The translations under genes were made by a program, and so were the position numbers. From Ciona intestinalis (taxonomy: Eukaryota > Chordata > Ascidiacea > Phlebobranchia > Cionidae), in contig NC_020168.2 of NCBI RefSeq assembly GCF_000224145.3, positions 1,501,610 through 1,565,609 of the forward strand: a stretch of 64,000 bases of DNA. The letters run 5' to 3'. A model generated the notes under the pieces. It was given only the letters and a program-made list of their open reading frames with translations. It was not told where the DNA came from and did no database searches. Positions within the stretch are counted from its first letter, which is position 1, and each line of letters starts with the position of its first letter. Shown one piece after another: positions 62,008 to 64,000 of this stretch.

Positions 62008-64000
62008 TCAGTTGGATAGCATTGGAGTTAGTGTGATGCGGATTTGATGTGCACTGGTTGCAATTTCAGACATTCGATCTACCATTTCTTGTACAGCAGA
62101 TACACTTGGCCATTGCAATGCAGCACCTTTCGTTGCTACCACTGTCCTTTTAAGTATTGAACAAAGGTTTGTACACTGCCGCTGAAGAGCTTGCTTCACT
62201 GGTTCCACCTGCAATCTTTGACACATACTGTCACCAACAAAAACCAGTTGATGGGCAGAGAAAATCACATATTTTCCAAGCGGTACAAATGAATGGGGTG
62301 GATTGCCTGCATCAACTGCAGAAACAAATCTGTCAATGGACTTTGAGAGATTGTGAATTAGGGCTGGAACATCAATCTTTAAACTTAGCAAGTATTCCCT
62401 GTCTTTGGAATTGAAGAAAACAGCAGTGTTATTTTTTAATTCAATTTTGGAATCGAGTGTGACTATCTGAGTTCGACGCTTGTTTAGGCCGGACATTGGA
62501 CTGGTTTCATGACTGCTAAGTTCAAACTCGTCTTTGTCTTGCAAAGCAACATAATCATAATCTTCAAGCCATGCATCTTCACCAAGCATTATTGTGTTTG
62601 AAGTAGATTGACTTTGTGCTTGTTGAAGTGAAGCTGGCACTGCAGGTAATGGCCGAGCTTGTAATGCTTGTATAGCTTGTGGAAAAGGTTTGTTTGGTTT
62701 AACAGGAGTAGATGATTTTACAGGTGATTTATTGGGTGAACAAGATGTAAACAGAACATGTATATGGCTGTGAATGAAGTTAGCAAGCTGCGATGCATCA
62801 TCTGAAACAGCTCTTGAAGTCATCACAAAACTATCGACAGCATCTAACACAACTTCTTCACTGTTTTCATGCAAAGCAAGTTTGTTTATATCCCACGTAT
62901 TATTGTCACCCAACTCGGAGAGTGCACGATTTAACATACCCAAATCTTCTTCAATTGGAACCAACTGCTTCCTTAATCCGAGTTGTACATTTTTCGATGC
63001 ACGGGCTTCTCCATTCCGATCAACTGCTACAGAATTAGCAGTAGCACCACGCGCAAATGTAAGAAAGTGATTAACTGCAACCATGATCTTTAAAAATAAC
63101 GTATGCACTATATCGACCTTGTCAGAAATATTTTCAGGCTTTCTCCAGTTTTCTTTCACCAGTGTCAATAAATTAGACACCGAATCTTCAAGCTCTTGCT
63201 TAGTTTCTATCAACTTATTAACAGCAACATCCACATCTATATTTAGCTCGTCAAACAAACCTGGTGTATTATCTATATAGCTACTATAAGACTCGCGTGA
63301 GGTAACAGACAATCGGTTGTTCTGCTTCACCTCAATAGAAGGTTCATTTAAAGACAACCTTCTGATAAGACCATCCACCACATCTTCGTCGGACAACTTT
63401 TGAGCAACAGTTTGTTTCTGTTTGGATGAACCATCTCGGGTCACTTGTGGAGGAACGTCATATATGTAGTCAGTATTCTCATTAATAGGTTTAGAAATTG
63501 GATCTGGCACCTGGTTCATCTCGCGTCGCATTCTTCGAAGACTGCTCAGTCCTGAAGAAATGTATCGTCTTCCAACTGCTGTTTTACTGGACTGTGGTAT
63601 GTCGTAAACTACATCACGGTCCATAGACTCCTGTTGGGTTGGGAAAGGTTGGGAGTTTGGTGTTTCAAATGTATCAAGCACATTACCCGCACTTCTTGAC
63701 AAAGTACTTGTATTTAGCCTTAATGTTGAAGGTGGAACATCATAAACATCTTCAGGGTTCATAGCATTAAACATTGCATCCATGTCTATTGGTTCAGTTC
63801 TCCTTGGAGGAACGTCATACACATCCTCAGGTGCCGATTGAGGACCTCTTGATACAATGGGAGGAACATCATACAAGTCACTTGGATCTGGAGTCATTAC
63901 AGCTGTCAAACTGCTGGGGACATCATACACTTCTTGCTCTTCATCTTTACTCGCGTGAGCGAAAGCTGATGCCTGAGGCACATCATAAACCTCTTCTCCA
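62008..64000 (-). CDS. CAS-family adaptor (BCAR1/p130Cas-like), C-terminal exon, partial
   Basis: One open exon of about 664 codons runs off the right edge; the frame is open to the edge (EEVYDVPQASAF), so the true start and the N-terminal SH3 domain lie outside. The substrate region has seven YDxP motifs (EVYDVP twice, DLYDVP, DVYDVP twice, VVYDIP, YIYDVP); phosphorylated forms bind Crk SH2 domains. Next comes a serine-rich helical region (LFDELNIDVDVAVNKLIE, NWRKPENIS). Then RPLPAVP and EDYDYVALQDKDEF follow, matching the proline motif and the Src-binding YDYV site of p130Cas. The last ~135 residues are the FAT-like CAS C-terminal domain (FVPLGKYVIFSAHQLVFVGD, ending ITLTPMLSN). It works at focal adhesions downstream of FAK and Src. 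Vertebrates have four paralogues (BCAR1, NEDD9, EFS, CASS4); which one this matches cannot be told. The stop is at 62008-62010. Confidence 0.93.
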   Translation of the reverse strand, partial: GEEVYDVPQASAFAHASKDEEQEVYDVPSSLTAVMTPDPSDLYDVPPIVSRGPQSAPEDVYDVPPRRTEPIDMDAMFNAMNPEDVYDVPPSTLRLNTSTLSRSAGNVLDTFETPNSQPFPTQQESMDRDVVYDIPQSSKTAVGRRYISSGLSSLRRMRREMNQVPDPISKPINENTDYIYDVPPQVTRDGSSKQKQTVAQKLSDEDVVDGLIRRLSLNEPSIEVKQNNRLSVTSRESYSSYIDNTPGLFDELNIDVDVAVNKLIETKQELEDSVSNLLTLVKENWRKPENISDKVDIVHTLFLKIMVAVNHFLTFARGATANSVAVDRNGEARASKNVQLGLRKQLVPIEEDLGMLNRALSELGDNNTWDINKLALHENSEEVVLDAVDSFVMTSRAVSDDASQLANFIHSHIHVLFTSCSPNKSPVKSSTPVKPNKPFPQAIQALQARPLPAVPASLQQAQSQSTSNTIMLGEDAWLEDYDYVALQDKDEFELSSHETSPMSGLNKRRTQIVTLDSKIELKNNTAVFFNSKDREYLLSLKIDVPALIHNLSKSIDRFVSAVDAGNPPHSFVPLGKYVIFSAHQLVFVGDSMCQRLQVEPVKQALQRQCTNLCSILKRTVVATKGAALQWPSVSAVQEMVDRMSEIATSAHQIRITLTPMLSN

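Noticed and set aside
63979..63981. Start codon of the CAS-family gene near 63981
   Set aside because: The codon is an internal GTG inside a YDVP motif; the frame is open to the window edge and the SH3 domain is missing, so the start lies outside.
1..64000. CRISPR arrays, bacterial operons, phage or retroviral genes
   Set aside because: No regular spacer arrays, no ribosome-binding-site gene strings, and no reverse transcriptase, integrase, capsid or envelope motifs were seen; the window is a eukaryotic nuclear region with DNA transposons.

Overview
The window looks like animal nuclear DNA from a solitary tunicate, most likely Ciona. The base composition is AT-rich. Genes are split by GT-AG introns. 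Introns and intergenic DNA are full of small terminal-inverted-repeat elements of one recurring type. The conserved proteins are metazoan: a Dbx homeodomain protein, an EF-hand/WD40 protein, EDC4 and a CAS-family adaptor. The genus is an inference from this picture and was not tested by any search. Three N runs (9319-9368, 28343-28392, 56400-56524) mark assembly gaps.

Layout from left to right. Positions 1-384 (minus) carry a partial exon of an unrecognised gene. A four-exon Dbx-type homeobox gene lies at 2492-6706 (plus). A tRNA-Leu(AAG) at about 9361-9442 is cut by an N gap. A 20-exon EF-hand/WD40 gene (WDR49/EFCAB8 type) occupies 12964-30003 (minus), with candidate alternative 3' exons at 12612-12889 and 8929-9116. 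A 26-exon EDC4 gene occupies 33319-60555 (minus). The last coding exon of a CAS-family (BCAR1/p130Cas-like) adaptor lies at 62008-64000 (minus) and runs off the right edge. I reconstructed the EDC4, WD40 and Dbx genes exon by exon. In each the phases close without a break (3969, 2985 and 1119 nt including stops), which is the main internal support for the models.

The mobile DNA is as notable as the genes. A 3122-bp hAT element with a perfect 8-bp target duplication sits in an EDC4 intron and carries a broken BED/hAT transposase. A second, unrelated hAT transposase (TTF-type zinc finger plus DUF4371-like region, one spliced intron, one frameshift) sits in another EDC4 intron on the opposite strand. 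About fifteen copies of one TA-flanked inverted-repeat family (ends like agtagggtgggggaagatgg) fill introns and spacers, including one copy nested inside another. One copy has itself been hit by a small hAT-type MITE with an 8-bp target duplication. Two foldback elements in EDC4 introns would give long hairpins if transcribed.

The genes do not form a functional cluster. Dbx is a neural patterning transcription factor, EDC4 is an mRNA-decapping scaffold, the CAS protein is an adhesion/Src adaptor, and the WD40 gene has no certain role. I did not find a clearly new molecular system. The most unusual items are the transposon nests, the 35-bp palindromic insertion with its own 9-bp duplication, the long hairpins, and the possible alternative 3' ends of the WD40 gene.
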